In this document: piece by piece, positions 1 to 41,538 of the stretch
How the letters are laid out: every line of letters starts with the position of its first letter
Numbering within the stretch: the first letter of the stretch is position 1
NCBI RefSeq assembly: GCF_000306675.2
Contig: NZ_CP024872.1
Span: forward strand, 125,001 to 189,000
Direction: 5' to 3'
Source of the DNA: Leptospira mayottensis 200901116
GTDB taxonomy: Bacteria > Spirochaetota > Leptospiria > Leptospirales > Leptospiraceae
Length of the DNA stretch: 64,000 bases
The notes under the pieces: generated by a model
Told to the model about the DNA's origin: nothing
What the model saw: the letters and a program-made list of their open reading frames with translations, nothing else
The model's database searches: none
Position numbers and translations under genes: made by a program

Positions 1-429
1 AAATTCTTTTCTTTCTAGGGAATTGACCGCCTCTAGTACACCCTGGATTTCCCCTTGAGTACTCATCGGAACACAGATAAGGTTGTAGGTAACGAACCCC
101 ACGGTCTCATCGATATTTCTATAAATTCGAGGATCGTTTTTTGCGTCGTTCACGATTACGGGTTCTAATGTCTCTAGAACCATTCCCGCAATCCCTTTTC
201 CTCTTGGAACTTTCAGTTCCGTAAGGGATTCTCCTTTTGTGCCTTTAGCAATGTTGAAAACGAGACAATCTTCGTTTTGATCATACAAAAGTAGGGAACA
301 ACCTTCTGTGTTAAGGACGTCTTTTGTGGTTTCTATGATGATGTTAAGAAGTTCTTCCAGGTTGTCGGTCGAGTTAATTTTCGCCGTAATGTTGGAAATT
401 AAAGATAAGGATAACTGCCTTTCACTCAT
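1..429 (-). CDS. GAF-domain protein, N-terminal part (3' end off window)
   Basis: The reading frame starts at an ATG complementary to bases 427-429 and runs off the left edge, so 143 residues are visible. After a short helical lead ([14 protein letters not shown]) the protein reads as a GAF domain: an EELLNIIIE helix, a strand with [12 protein letters not shown], then [21 protein letters not shown] and LICVPM, which are the conserved GAF blocks. GAF domains bind small ligands or cyclic nucleotides and usually sit ahead of a phosphatase, cyclase or kinase. Which output domain follows cannot be seen. It lies in the same direction as argB but about 170 bp downstream of it. Confidence 0.85.
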   Translation of the reverse strand, partial: MSERQLSLSLISNITAKINSTDNLEELLNIIIETTKDVLNTEGCSLLLYDQNEDCLVFNIAKGTKGESLTELKVPRGKGIAGMVLETLEPVIVNDAKNDPRIYRNIDETVGFVTYNLICVPMSTQGEIQGVLEAVNSLERKEF

Positions 430-477
430 AAAGGGGTGTTGGGATTTTTTTGTAGAAAGAATTCAATCATTGAACAC

Positions 478-514
<37 letters not shown>

Positions 515-598
515 AAAACTTTGAGGAAAACGAAACAAATGAAAAATAGCGTTAATCGAACCCACGAATGTATCTTTTTCGAAAAAGAGCAAGACAAA

Positions 599-1526
<928 letters not shown>

Positions 1527-1553
1527 ATAAGTTGCCTGTTATGAGGTTATAGA

Positions 1554-2309
<756 letters not shown>

Positions 2310-2312
2310 AAA

Positions 2313-2328
2313 ATTCTAAATTTAGAAT
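2313..2328. terminator. Palindrome between convergent genes
   Basis: ATTCTAAATTTAGAAT is a perfect 16-bp palindrome in the 46-bp gap between the stop of the SDR gene and the stop of the M61 gene. It is followed on the plus strand by ATTTTAATAT. Its position suggests a weak bidirectional terminator, though it has no loop and is very AT-rich. Confidence 0.4.
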
Positions 2329-2355
2329 ATTTTAATATATTGAATTTTCGTTATG

Positions 2356-4557
<2,202 letters not shown>

Positions 4558-5380
4558 TCAAATTCCCTCCGGAAGTAAGAATATCGAATTCAAATGAGAT
4601 GCAACTGCTTTTCGAAATAGTATGAAAGATTTAAAGGCGGTTTGTACTTAAAAGGAATACAATTTTTAGATCGGGTTCAACACTTTCTGGAAAAGTAAAC
4701 GATTCGTTTAATAGCGAGCGATGCAGCGATTGAGATTTGCGATCGAACGTCTTGGATAAGACTCAATGCGAGTGAACCGGACATCAAGAAAGGTAAAAAG
4801 GCCAAATTTACAGATGATCGGGGCACACTTTCTCCGCTTAAACTGGAAAACAACGTTAGCGGACTCAGACTCATTTTCACTTTGGAGTATGTGTCGCGTT
4901 CGTAGGAAAGGTTGAGTCCCAAGTTTTCGGAATCTTTTTGGAAGGGCTATTTCAAAATTTTAAAGCCGTGGTTGAAAATTTATTTTTCAAAAGAGGATAA
5001 TTTTTCGAGAATCCTAACCAAGAACGGACTTGGAAAGTCCGGTTTCAAGCGTTTTTTTAGCAAAGTATTTGTCGGAACAAAGATTATGAATGTGGTCTTA
5101 CGGCAGGCTCTGACTATAAACAATCGTTGCCAAAGTCTGTTCTTTCTTAAAGATTGGATTCCGTGATGCGGCTCTTTTAAGGGATTCGACTATTGTCGAA
5201 ATATTTGGAGATTGTCTTTAAAAATCCATCGGGGAAAAACGGCATTCAGAGTTCACTATAAAATTCCCTATATTATACGGCAGTGTAAAGTTTTCTTTAT
5301 ATTGAGTTGTCGGTCGTGTTTCGGAAAATAAAACAGCAATTTTTTGAACTATCAATTTGGAATGAGGAAAAAACTGGCCT
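4558..5380. other. 823-bp region without a supported gene
   Basis: Several short open frames exist on both strands (for example 4677-4943 minus, 89 codons, and 4912-5166 plus) but none has a ribosome site, a recognisable motif or convincing composition. A small hairpin TTCGAC-tatt-GTCGAA lies at 5185-5200. The stretch may be decayed coding DNA, since the minus frame at 4677-4943 keeps a plausible amino-acid mix (LNLSYERDTYSKVKMSLSP), but no family can be named. Confidence 0.5.
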
Positions 5381-5749
<369 letters not shown>

Positions 5750-5815
5750 TTTCCATTCACCTTCGAAAATGAAAATAGGAAATATAATCTAAAACATCTC
5801 AGGGGATTAAAAAAT

Positions 5816-6916
<1,101 letters not shown>

Positions 6917-6929
6917 AGGAAATAAAAAA

Positions 6930-7736
<807 letters not shown>

Positions 7737-8005
7737 ATTCTCTCCGGATTCTTTCTATGTTCGGATTTTAATTTTCGTTTGCTTGTTTTTAGAACTTGTC
7801 CCCAAACCTTTAGAAGTAGGAACTCCTAGCTAGTTAACGATAAAAAGACGGTTTAAAAATCTATAAACTTCTCAAAAAGAGACGTAATACTACATTTTGC
7901 TATTGGCGATTTAGCAATTGCTATTTCTCTTCAGGTTTTTAGATACACATCTTACAAAAAACGACATCGGAAAATTCAAAACCTTTTTTAAAATGAATTT
8001 AGAGT

Positions 8006-8909
<904 letters not shown>

Positions 8910-8917
8910 CCCTGCTA

Positions 8918-8966
<49 letters not shown>

Positions 8967-9017
8967 TTTCTAAAAGCTTTGAAAAAAGGGAACCAAATAT
9001 CGCCAAAATGTGTCAAT

Positions 9018-9553
9018 TCAATATTCGATTTTGCGCAGAATTCTAGAACAAACCTCTTCCACCTTCAAATCATCTATTTCAAGGTAATAATCCGAAACAC
9101 TTCGATAATGGGGCAATCGGTTCTCTAATACGTTCCGATAGGAGTTAATTGCACTGAGTGGGGGACGAGTAGGGTCGCTTTGAATCTTTTCCACTAAAGC
9201 GTCCGTGGGCTTAGAGAGGCCAAAAACGACCGCAATGGACTTTAAAAGATCAATTTTGCGATTACTAGGGATCTCTTTTCCTTTGGCATCCAAATCAAAT
9301 AAAATACCGCCTCCGCAATCTAAGATAATTCCTCTGGAAGTTTTGAGTTTTACTAAGATTTGGAACTCTAGATCTCGAAAAGTTCTCCAATCTCCTTCAT
9401 TTTCTTGAATGAATTCCGGAATGGAAATCCCTCCCATCTCGTAAACCGCGATCATGTCCGTAGATACTACGGGCATTTCTGTTATTTTAGAAAGTTTGCG
9501 AGAAATTTTGGATTTTCCGACCCCTCTTGGACCGATCAGAGCAAAATTTTTTC

Positions 9554-9557
<4 letters not shown>
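9018..9557 (-). CDS. aroK: Shikimate kinase
   Basis: Phosphorylates shikimate at the 3-hydroxyl in aromatic amino-acid synthesis. The 179-residue protein has a Walker A GPRGVGKS (residues 9-16), the shikimate-binding Asp in STDMIA (D34), Arg in TFRDLEF, the CGGGI loop and the lid region DPTRPPLS with the catalytic Arg. Its ATG overlaps the TGA of the upstream HDOD gene by four bases, so the two are translationally coupled. The pairing of aroK with a signalling gene is unusual in function but tight in layout. Confidence 0.92.
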
Positions 9558-10918
<1,361 letters not shown>

Positions 10919-11030
10919 TTGTATCCCGTTATCCCGATCATTTTAGTTATAAAAGTGTAACAAGACATTATAGGAAGCTCTCGAATTCTTCAATACTTTT
11001 TTGAAACAATTTGAAGAAGTAGGTGCCTTT

Positions 11031-12316
<1,286 letters not shown>

Positions 12317-12320
<4 letters not shown>

Positions 12321-12586
12321 TTTTTAGGCTTCGGAAATCTAAAGCCTTTATCTTTTCGATTTTGGCTTGTTCCGGAGCTTTTTTCGCGATTCGTTCCGAG
12401 CCCGCCGAATTCGAACCGAATGTGGTAATGAAAGAATGGAATCTTCAACCGTATCTAACGTATTACGAAGATAAATCAGGAAAACTTTCTTTTCCCGAGA
12501 TTCAAAATATCTTTCGATCTGGGAAATCGATTCCGCTTTTCAATAGTAGCTTTGGATATTCTGATGCAACGATTAAGTATTTCTAA
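12317..12586 (+). pseudogene. Truncated exported 7TMR-DISMED2-like fragment
   Basis: An 89-residue frame starting at a GTG that overlaps the TraB-family TGA. It has a signal peptide (AFIFSILACSGAFFA) and then YLTYYEDKSGKLSFPEI...LFNSSFGYSDATIKYF. This resembles the opening of the extracellular 7TMR-DISMED2 domain, in which an L-x-Y-x-E-D start leads to a NFGYS-x-x-x-x-W strand. The domain stops there and the seven membrane helices and output domain are absent. It is probably the front end of a lost sensor gene, though a small functional exported protein cannot be excluded. The next gene starts right after its TAA. Confidence 0.45.
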
Positions 12587-13156
12587 ATGAAACATTTTAT
12601 TTTTATAATATTATTTATTTTGTTATTGCTCACGGATTGTGCGGTCGCGGGACGTTCTTCGAAAAAGAGTCTTCCGAAACCTTTAGGCGTGGTTTTGCAG
12701 GAAGTTTCTATCGCGTTGAAAAAACAGATCAACGTTAACCGACAAACTTATTTTCCCGAAAAAAAAGGCGCGTTAAAACTTGCCGTTCTCCCTTTATTAA
12801 ATGAAAACGGCTTGGTTACCATTTTAGGAACCACGATTTCCTCTCAACTTCTGCCGCAGATGTATGATCCGGAAAAGATTGTACTTGTGGAAAAGTCCCA
12901 ATTGGGGCGACTCATCAACGAACAAAGTTTTCAAAAGTCCGGATTGGTGCTTTCCGATCAGAATCTGGAAATCGGGAAATTATCGGGAACGGATCTTCTG
13001 CTTTTGGGAGTAGTTCAATTCAACGACCAGACGTTTTTACTTCAACTGAGAGTCGTATCTCTTCAGTCGGGAGAAATTCTCGCCTTATCAGAATCCGTCT
13101 TTGATTCGGACGATACTCTTTACAGTCAGTACCGTTCTATTATTACGGCTCCTTAA
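12587..13156 (+). CDS. Lipoprotein with FlgO/CsgG-like domain
   Basis: A 189-residue lipoprotein: a long hydrophobic signal peptide ending in the lipobox LLTDC, then residues 60-180 with LAVLPLLNENG, TILGTTISSQLLPQ, IVLVEKSQLGRLINEQ, GKLSGTDLLLLGVV and VVSLQSGEILA. This series matches the FlgO/CsgG-type outer-membrane fold, in which a Rossmann-like alpha/beta core carries a conserved EKSQL element. The ATG follows the stop of the preceding fragment with no gap. Probably faces the periplasm; partner unknown. Confidence 0.75.
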   Translation: MKHFIFIILFILLLLTDCAVAGRSSKKSLPKPLGVVLQEVSIALKKQINVNRQTYFPEKKGALKLAVLPLLNENGLVTILGTTISSQLLPQMYDPEKIVLVEKSQLGRLINEQSFQKSGLVLSDQNLEIGKLSGTDLLLLGVVQFNDQTFLLQLRVVSLQSGEILALSESVFDSDDTLYSQYRSIITAP

Positions 13157-13429
13157 GACTCACAGGAAAAACCTTCGCTTTAGTTCCCTGATTTTGGGCG
13201 GAGGTAACGAGTGATCCATAAAAGGCGAGACGCTTTAGTGAGGACTTCTTTTATCATAAAATCTACTTTTCAAAAGATCTTTGTCGGAACACTTGCGTTT
13301 TATCTATGTAAAGTTCTAACCATTCGTCATTTGAAACGTGCGGATTCCAGCAATCTTCAGAAACGATGAACTCGGATCTTTTCGTGATGCAACAGACAAC
13401 GTTCGAAATCTATTCTTTCTATATTTCGC

Positions 13430-14423
<994 letters not shown>

Positions 14424-14432
14424 GTAAAAAGA

Positions 14433-16266
<1,834 letters not shown>

Positions 16267-16363
16267 GGCTTTACAAAGAAAATCCTTCATCGAATCTTTT
16301 ATTGGAATTCTTGGAACGAATCAGTTCAAATCCAATAGGATTTTTTAAATCATAAAGGTTAAA

Positions 16364-17719
<1,356 letters not shown>

Positions 17720-17858
17720 ATTAAGGTTTCTGTGTAAGTGGAGATCTAAAAGTTTTACTCGCTTTGTCTCCAAAGTTAAATTTTATTTAGAGCCAAGATA
17801 AATCCGTTAGAAGTACGACGATCGGTTGTTTACTCGTGTCGGGTGGTGGAAGATTTGA

Positions 17859-17904
17859 GAGACTTTCTATTTAAAAAATCATAATTTTATAAATAGAAAG
17901 TCTC
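17859..17904. terminator. 15-bp perfect inverted repeat between convergent genes
   Basis: Bases 17859-17873 (GAGACTTTCTATTTA) are perfectly complementary to 17890-17904 across a 16-nt AT-rich loop. It lies in the 300-bp gap between the convergent EAL gene and the papain-like protease gene. Likely a bidirectional transcription terminator, although no long T-run follows directly. Confidence 0.5.
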
Positions 17905-17944
17905 CTTTATGGGACTCCCGCAAAAAATTCCATTTTTAACCACT

Positions 17945-17963
17945 GTGATTTCAATCACTTTTT
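17945..17963 (+). terminator. Short hairpin with T-run
   Basis: GTGAT-ttca-ATCAC followed by TTTTT. A small intrinsic terminator candidate downstream of the EAL gene, within the same convergent gap as the 15-bp inverted repeat. Apart from these two hairpins the 17720-18021 gap shows nothing. Confidence 0.4.
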
Positions 17964-18021
17964 ACGACTTGCGAGAGATTAGCGTTGATAGAATATTATT
18001 AACTCCTAATCAAAGATTTTC

Positions 18022-20431
<2,410 letters not shown>

Positions 20432-20432
20432 T

Positions 20433-20891
<459 letters not shown>

Positions 20892-20948
20892 CTTTATCTC
20901 CATCGGCTGATTTTTTTCAGCCAAAAATGAAGTATGAACTTACAATTC

Positions 20949-20986
<38 letters not shown>

Positions 20987-21067
20987 CTTCTGATTCTTGA
21001 AAAGAATGGAAAACGAAAAAGTATTATTGTTTGAGTAGAAACGAAACCTCGAAGAGCTGAAATTTGA

Positions 21068-21713
<646 letters not shown>

Positions 21714-21731
21714 TCTACTTTCCCGTTTCCC

Positions 21732-22136
<405 letters not shown>

Positions 22137-22147
22137 GTTTTACCTTC

Positions 22148-22791
<644 letters not shown>

Positions 22792-22843
22792 ATTTTATTT
22801 TATTAAACCGATAAGGTCACAAACGTTCTTTTTAAAACAATAT

Positions 22844-25975
<3,132 letters not shown>

Positions 25976-25981
25976 GCCTTA

Positions 25982-26407
25982 CTATAATTTAATTTTTACA
26001 AATACTTCCTGAAAGTTTATATACCAAGGTATATCGCCGATGGGATTGTCCACATAGATCAAAACGCAAGCTAAAGGATACGAAACAAAAGGACATTCCG
26101 AACGGGTGATTGCAATCGTACAGATATCTAAATTTCTTTGTTTAACACCTTGCACGGTAAACGGAATCGGAGTAGGAATCGGGTTTCCACATTTATTGCT
26201 CAAATACTTTGCGGCGGCATAAATCTGACTTTGAGAATCCCCCGCCGAAACAACCTCGGATTTTGTGCAATTTTGCGAAAATGTTGCCAGGATCAAAACG
26301 GAAATAAACCCCAAGAAAGAACGTTGCAAACACACTAATCTGTGTCTGAAGGTATTTCTTTTGACTAAGGCCGAATTTACAGAATTTACTAAAGAATATT
26401 TTAACAT
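25982..26407 (-). CDS. Lipoprotein of the TonB locus
   Basis: About 141 residues from the ATG at 26407, with a lipobox in LATFSQNC after a membrane segment (FLGFISVLILATF). About 35 mostly polar residues precede that segment, so the true start may be further inside. The mature part contains several Cys. It starts two bases after the stop of the preceding lipoprotein gene and ends 11 bases before the receptor start, so it belongs to the same operon. Function unknown. Confidence 0.62.
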   Translation of the reverse strand: MLKYSLVNSVNSALVKRNTFRHRLVCLQRSFLGFISVLILATFSQNCTKSEVVSAGDSQSQIYAAAKYLSNKCGNPIPTPIPFTVQGVKQRNLDICTIAITRSECPFVSYPLACVLIYVDNPIGDIPWYINFQEVFVKIKL

Positions 26408-26408
26408 A

Positions 26409-27297
<889 letters not shown>

Positions 27298-27377
27298 AAT
27301 ACCCACCTGCAATCCTAGTTAATTTACTTCCAATTAGTTTTGCATCTTAATTATTTGATAGAAGATTATATCTACTG

Positions 27378-27405
27378 GTATTATTTATGGGATATGCCAG
27401 TGCAA
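27378..27405 (-). promoter_or_regulatory. Candidate sigma-70-like promoter for the TonB locus
   Basis: On the minus strand TTGCAC (27405-27400) and TAATAC (27383-27378) are separated by 16 bases, about 80 bases ahead of the GTG of the first lipoprotein gene. It is the best-matching pair in this gap; strength and any iron control cannot be judged from sequence. Confidence 0.3.
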
Positions 27406-27458
27406 GAAAAATTTTAGATTTAAATATTATAGATTTCGATTGTTGAATTTATTTTCGG

Positions 27459-27654
27459 ATGAATATGGTGACTTTTGCTCACCGGAGATCGTCTTTTACT
27501 ACGCACTCGACTCAAAAGCTGAACTTCTTAATTCTTTCCTATACAAACAAATTCGATACAGTTTTAGACCACTGTATGGGTTCGGGTACTACCGGTATTT
27601 CTTGCATTAAGACTGAGAGAAGATTCATAGGGATCGAAAAAGACAAAGGATATT
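27459..27654 (+). pseudogene. DNA methyltransferase remnant, part before the IS
   Basis: The frame reads [16 protein letters not shown], then [15 protein letters not shown] and [12 protein letters not shown], which matches the C-terminal half of an N6/N4 DNA methyltransferase: the HPTQKP element and the SAM-binding F/MGSGTT loop. HPTQKP has changed to HSTQKL and the upstream catalytic DPPY half is missing, so the gene was already decayed. The reading frame resumes at 28983 beyond the insertion sequence; joining the two gives KDKGYFDLAKSRISKAKKEN. Confidence 0.75.
27647..27654 (+). repeat. Left target-site duplication of the IS256 element
   Basis: AGGATATT, identical to the right copy at 28975-28982. 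Eight bases is the usual duplication for the IS256 family. Confidence 0.88.
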
Positions 27655-27683
27655 GAGAGTGTCGGCTTGATTGTGTAAATGAC
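27655..27683 (+). repeat. Left terminal inverted repeat of the IS
   Basis: 29 bp; pairs with 28946-28974 with mismatches at positions 4, 10 and 13-17. The conserved inner block TGTGTAAATGAC is probably the main transposase-binding site. Confidence 0.85.
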
Positions 27684-27720
27684 TTGTGAATAACCAAAAA
27701 GTAACAAGGATAAACCCAAT

Positions 27721-28940
<1,220 letters not shown>

Positions 28941-28945
28941 GATAT

Positions 28946-28974
28946 GTCATTTACACAGGAGCGCTGACACCCTC
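28946..28974 (+). repeat. Right terminal inverted repeat of the IS
   Basis: Reverse complement matches the left end at 22 of 29 positions; last base of the element is 28974. Confidence 0.85.
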
Positions 28975-28982
28975 AGGATATT
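28975..28982 (+). repeat. Right target-site duplication of the IS256 element
   Basis: AGGATATT, copy of 27647-27654. Confidence 0.88.
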
Positions 28983-29065
28983 TCGATCTTGCTAAATCCA
29001 GAATCTCTAAAGCCAAAAAAGAAAACGTAGAAACTCTTTTTTCGGATCTAACCTTATCTTCCTAA
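28983..29065 (+). pseudogene. DNA methyltransferase remnant, part after the IS
   Basis: Removing the insertion and one duplication joins GGATAT-T to TCGATCTTGCT so that the frame continues as GYFDLAKSRISKAKKEN and ends at a TAA at 29063-29065. The FxxAxxRI ending is the normal C-terminus of this methyltransferase group. Confidence 0.75.
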
Positions 29066-29113
29066 TCAAAACATCCCTTATGTTTAGTCACATAAAAGTG
29101 GACATTCTTTTAT

Positions 29114-29151
29114 ACACCACACTCGTAACTCTTGTGGGATGGTGTTTTTTT
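29114..29151 (+). terminator. Intrinsic terminator downstream of the methyltransferase remnant
   Basis: ACACCA (29114-29119) pairs with TGGTGT (29140-29145) and is followed by a run of T. It sits 50 bp after the remnant's stop codon and probably ended the original transcript. Confidence 0.55.
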
Positions 29152-29201
29152 GGGTTACTTGCTTTGGTTATTTTTCTTCTTATCAATTGAGAGTAGGGTT
29201 T

Positions 29202-29339
29202 TTAGGTTTTATAAGGGAAATTTATTGATTTTGCGAGTTTCGTTCGTAGTACAAGATTAAAATAAAGGTAGAAAAATATTCCAGCAAACAAAGAGACCGC
29301 TTCTCCAATCAAAAATACGGTGATCCAATTCTCAATCAT
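29202..29339 (-). CDS. Possible 45-residue single-span membrane peptide
   Basis: An ATG frame encodes a short acidic N-terminus, a hydrophobic segment (ITVFLIGEAVSLFAGIFFYL) and a basic end (LRTKLAKSINFPYKT), obeying the positive-inside pattern. No strong ribosome binding site is seen (AAAAGTA only). Could be a genuine small protein or the remains of a larger membrane gene. Confidence 0.28.
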   Translation of the reverse strand: MIENWITVFLIGEAVSLFAGIFFYLYFNLVLRTKLAKSINFPYKT

Positions 29340-29677
29340 TACTTTTGTATGTGTCCGGAATCGGTTCCAAAGCGTTAGGAGGTATTTCTAAAATTCTTTC
29401 CTATTGCCTTCCAAAGCAAATCCTACAGAATAATTATTACTTTCCCATACTATTTACTTTTTTAAACTCTGAAGAGGGGTCTTTTTTTTATTGATCGTAA
29501 ATATAATTATATGACAATTTTTAAAGTAATAAAATTTTCACAGAATGGTATCGACCAAGGCTTAACGACTCGAGCTTGCTTTGCAAGCGAAGTGACGGAA
29601 ACAAAATACGCCGAAGGCAAGCAAGAGTTGTGAAGCGCAGTGTCAGAGAGCCGACAGTAAAACACTTGGGCTTTTAA
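29340..29677. other. Gap with a palindromic GCTTGC element
   Basis: No gene seen. Contains GCTTGC-ttt-GCAAGC (29574-29588), a 6-bp stem, followed by further GC-richer short repeats (CGCCGAAGGCAAGC) up to about 29660. This resembles the GC-rich dispersed intergenic elements of Leptospira and may be the terminator of higA. Confidence 0.4.
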
Positions 29678-29980
29678 TCAACCCGTTCTTGGAAGTGTTT
29701 GAATACTATCAAGTTTAAGCTTTAATTTTTCTTTCTGTTTTCTTATCTCAAGATCATTCTGTAAATTTATCCAAAACTTATCTGACATCCCAAAGAACTT
29801 CGCTAACCTCAACGACATGTCTACAGTAACTTTACGCTTATTATGAAGAATCTCCAAAATAGTGGAGGTTGATACATGTAATTCTTTTGCTAAACGATAC
29901 GGGGTAATTTCTAAGGGATCCAGAAATTCTTCTCTCAGTATTTGAGAAACTGTCGGCGTAGGAATTCTTTTAGTCTTCAT
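29678..29980 (-). CDS. higA: HigA-type antitoxin (XRE-family)
   Basis: A 100-residue HigA/VapI-type antitoxin: ILREEFLDPLEITPYRLAKELHVSTSTILEILHNKRKVTVDMSLRLAKFFG is the family helix-turn-helix, then FWINLQNDLEIRK. It would bind its own promoter and neutralise HigB. GCAGGT precedes the ATG ten bases after the higB stop. The toxin gene upstream is broken, so the antitoxin may persist as a stand-alone regulator. Confidence 0.9.
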   Translation of the reverse strand: MKTKRIPTPTVSQILREEFLDPLEITPYRLAKELHVSTSTILEILHNKRKVTVDMSLRLAKFFGMSDKFWINLQNDLEIRKQKEKLKLKLDSIQTLPRTG

Positions 29981-29990
29981 AATTACCTGC

Positions 29991-30272
29991 TCAATGATAA
30001 TCTACTATGGAAACTTCAAAACAATTTCCGGTCTGAAAATCTAAATACTAATCTCCATTGGTCGTTAATTCTAATAGAGCAATAAGCCCTTAAATTTCCT
30101 TTTAAATGCTCAAATCTATTAGCTGGAGGACTTTTAAGATCCTCTTCTTTCTCCGCATTTTCTAAAATGAGAAGTTTGATTAGCACCCTGCTTGAATTTC
30201 TGGTGGAATTTTCTTTGAAAACTCTTGGTGATAGATTCTTTCTGTTTCTTTATCCCCAAAAGATTTAATCAT
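29991..30272 (-). pseudogene. higB: HigB-type toxin, two frameshifts
   Basis: Starts at ATG 30272 and reads MIKSFGDKETERIYHQEFSK up to IPPEIQAGC and a stop. Shifting the frame restores VLIKLLILENAEKEEDLKSPP, RFEHLKG and CSIRINDQWRLVFRF, the conserved RelE/HigB RNase core. A second shift, at a TTTT run near 30037, is needed to continue as QTGNCFEVSIVDYH and stop at 29991. The first lesion is near 30188, where one base looks deleted. The frames overlap in the right order and end ten bases before higA, so this is a decayed toxin rather than random sequence. Confidence 0.82.
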
Positions 30273-30907
30273 TCAAGAATATATTTGCAATACAGATACA
30301 TTTGTCAAGGAGATATATTTCCATTTTCTACTCGAACGGAGCGAGGAGACGAAGTTAGGGCAGCTTTATTAAAACAGTTGGTTATATCTACAATTATATT
30401 TCTGGTTTCCCAGAATTTTTGGGTTGCTCGCCGTAGTTCTTCGATTCTTTGTCTTTCGATAAACGGATTTTTTGTTTCTGAATTAACTTCTTTTTTCTAT
30501 ACTTTTACAAAAATTACCCATTAATTTTCGGTACCATTTTCATCCGTTCGAATAGTAAGTTTATTTTTTTTACATCTCATTGAGAAAATAAAACAAAAGA
30601 CGACTCCCTTATCTATACATTCCAAATCAAGAATATAATTAAATTTCAGTAAACGACTTAAAAAAATAATTCTGTAAGATAATAAAGAGGACCATTCACT
30701 TGTATAAGAACCTGGACAAAACCTTGCAGCTTGATCTTGCTGACAAAGCAGAAAACTAAAGCGTTCGCTCCCGACGGGTCGCTCAAAGAAACTCAAGCCG
30801 TCTCGCTTCTATTGTCGCTCGACGGGTTTTAGGACGCACTGTAAGTCTTATAAAAAAGGGAAAAAATTAAAAATCGCATTAGAAATGAAATCTAAATCGA
30901 TTTATTC
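30273..30907. other. 635-bp region without a supported gene
   Basis: Short open frames on either strand have no ribosome sites or motifs. The right half contains the octamer CGACGGGT twice (30772-30779 and 30820-30827) amid GC-richer sequence, like other dispersed Leptospira intergenic repeats. A promoter for higBA is presumably just upstream of 30272 but no clear -35/-10 pair was picked. Confidence 0.4.
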
Positions 30908-31942
<1,035 letters not shown>

Positions 31943-31955
31943 GGACGATTTTCCT

Positions 31956-36031
<4,076 letters not shown>

Positions 36032-36064
36032 TTTGATTTTTCTCTTTTTTTAGGAAGCTTCTAT

Positions 36065-36088
36065 AAGGTTCCCTTTCTAGGGAACCTT
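36065..36088. terminator. Hairpin between terC and mutA
   Basis: AAGGTTCCC (36065-36073) and GGGAACCTT (36080-36088) form a perfect 9-bp stem with a 6-nt loop. It lies in the 90-bp gap between the terC stop and the mutA start, both on the minus strand. No clear T-run follows on the minus strand, so it could terminate terC or act in the mutA leader. Confidence 0.5.
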
Positions 36089-36121
36089 GCAAGACTCCGG
36101 TGTAAAGTCAAAAACCCGCTT

Positions 36122-37111
<990 letters not shown>

Positions 37112-37201
37112 ATTCCCTCTTTGTTTGTACGATTCTTAGATGACAAAAGTACCGTCTCTTTACAAAATTACAATCCCAATTCCCATAAAGAAGGCCCCAT
37201 T

Positions 37202-37828
<627 letters not shown>

Positions 37829-37852
37829 ATAATTATTGATTCAGTCGGTAAT

Positions 37853-39932
<2,080 letters not shown>

Positions 39933-40174
39933 ACAAAACCAAGCGGGCATAATTTCACTCAAAAATTACCTGGGATTGAAAATAAAATAGTCGTGGAAGT
40001 ACAACAATCCTCTTGTGAAGAACATTTAGGTCCACCCTGAACTTGCATATAAAGTCATAATAGAAAGTGTGAAACTATAGTTCCAAAACAAAATTCTAAG
40101 TTTACCAAACGACTTGAAATATAATGTAATTATCTCAGTGTTCGAAGATTTTAAGTTTTCCTTTCAAGTTCCAT

Positions 40175-41164
<990 letters not shown>

Positions 41165-41538
41165 TTCGTTTTTCCCGAACCTCACAGTTAGAGATATGTA
41201 AAATGTAAATTTGAAACTTTCTTAACCTGTGGAAATTTGACAGGGTATTCTTATGGTCTGTTGTTCTAAAATAACTACATTACAGAATTAAAAATTAAGA
41301 AAATTTAAATTATTTCATTTAGAATTTATCTCAAAACCTGAAAAATCAGACTCTATCATTTCATAAGTTCGTAATAGAACGTAAATCCTACGTTTTAATA
41401 AGTAGGCGTTGAAATTCTTTACTCCTCATTTCGTTCATCAAGCAGTTTGATTTCTATAAACTTGATTTATTAACCACACATCTGGGGAAAAAGCGAGGTC
41501 GAGAACTACCCACTAATACAAATATGAGAATTTCTTAG
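41165..41538. other. 374-bp gap, small hairpin only
   Basis: No gene seen. AACGTA-aatcc-TACGTT followed by TT (41379-41397) is a possible terminator for the BASS gene or part of the pseudogene's old promoter region. Confidence 0.35.

Noticed and set aside
4677..4922. 81-residue minus-strand open frame in the 4.6-5.4 kb gap
   Set aside because: No ribosome site, no motif; at most a decayed fragment.
29560..29660. Possible tRNA or structured RNA in GC-richer segment
   Set aside because: The visible hairpin is only 6 bp and no cloverleaf, T-loop or anticodon arm can be drawn.
30521..30796. 91-residue minus-strand frame near higBA
   Set aside because: Composition and lack of a ribosome site suggest chance; it spans GC-richer repeats.
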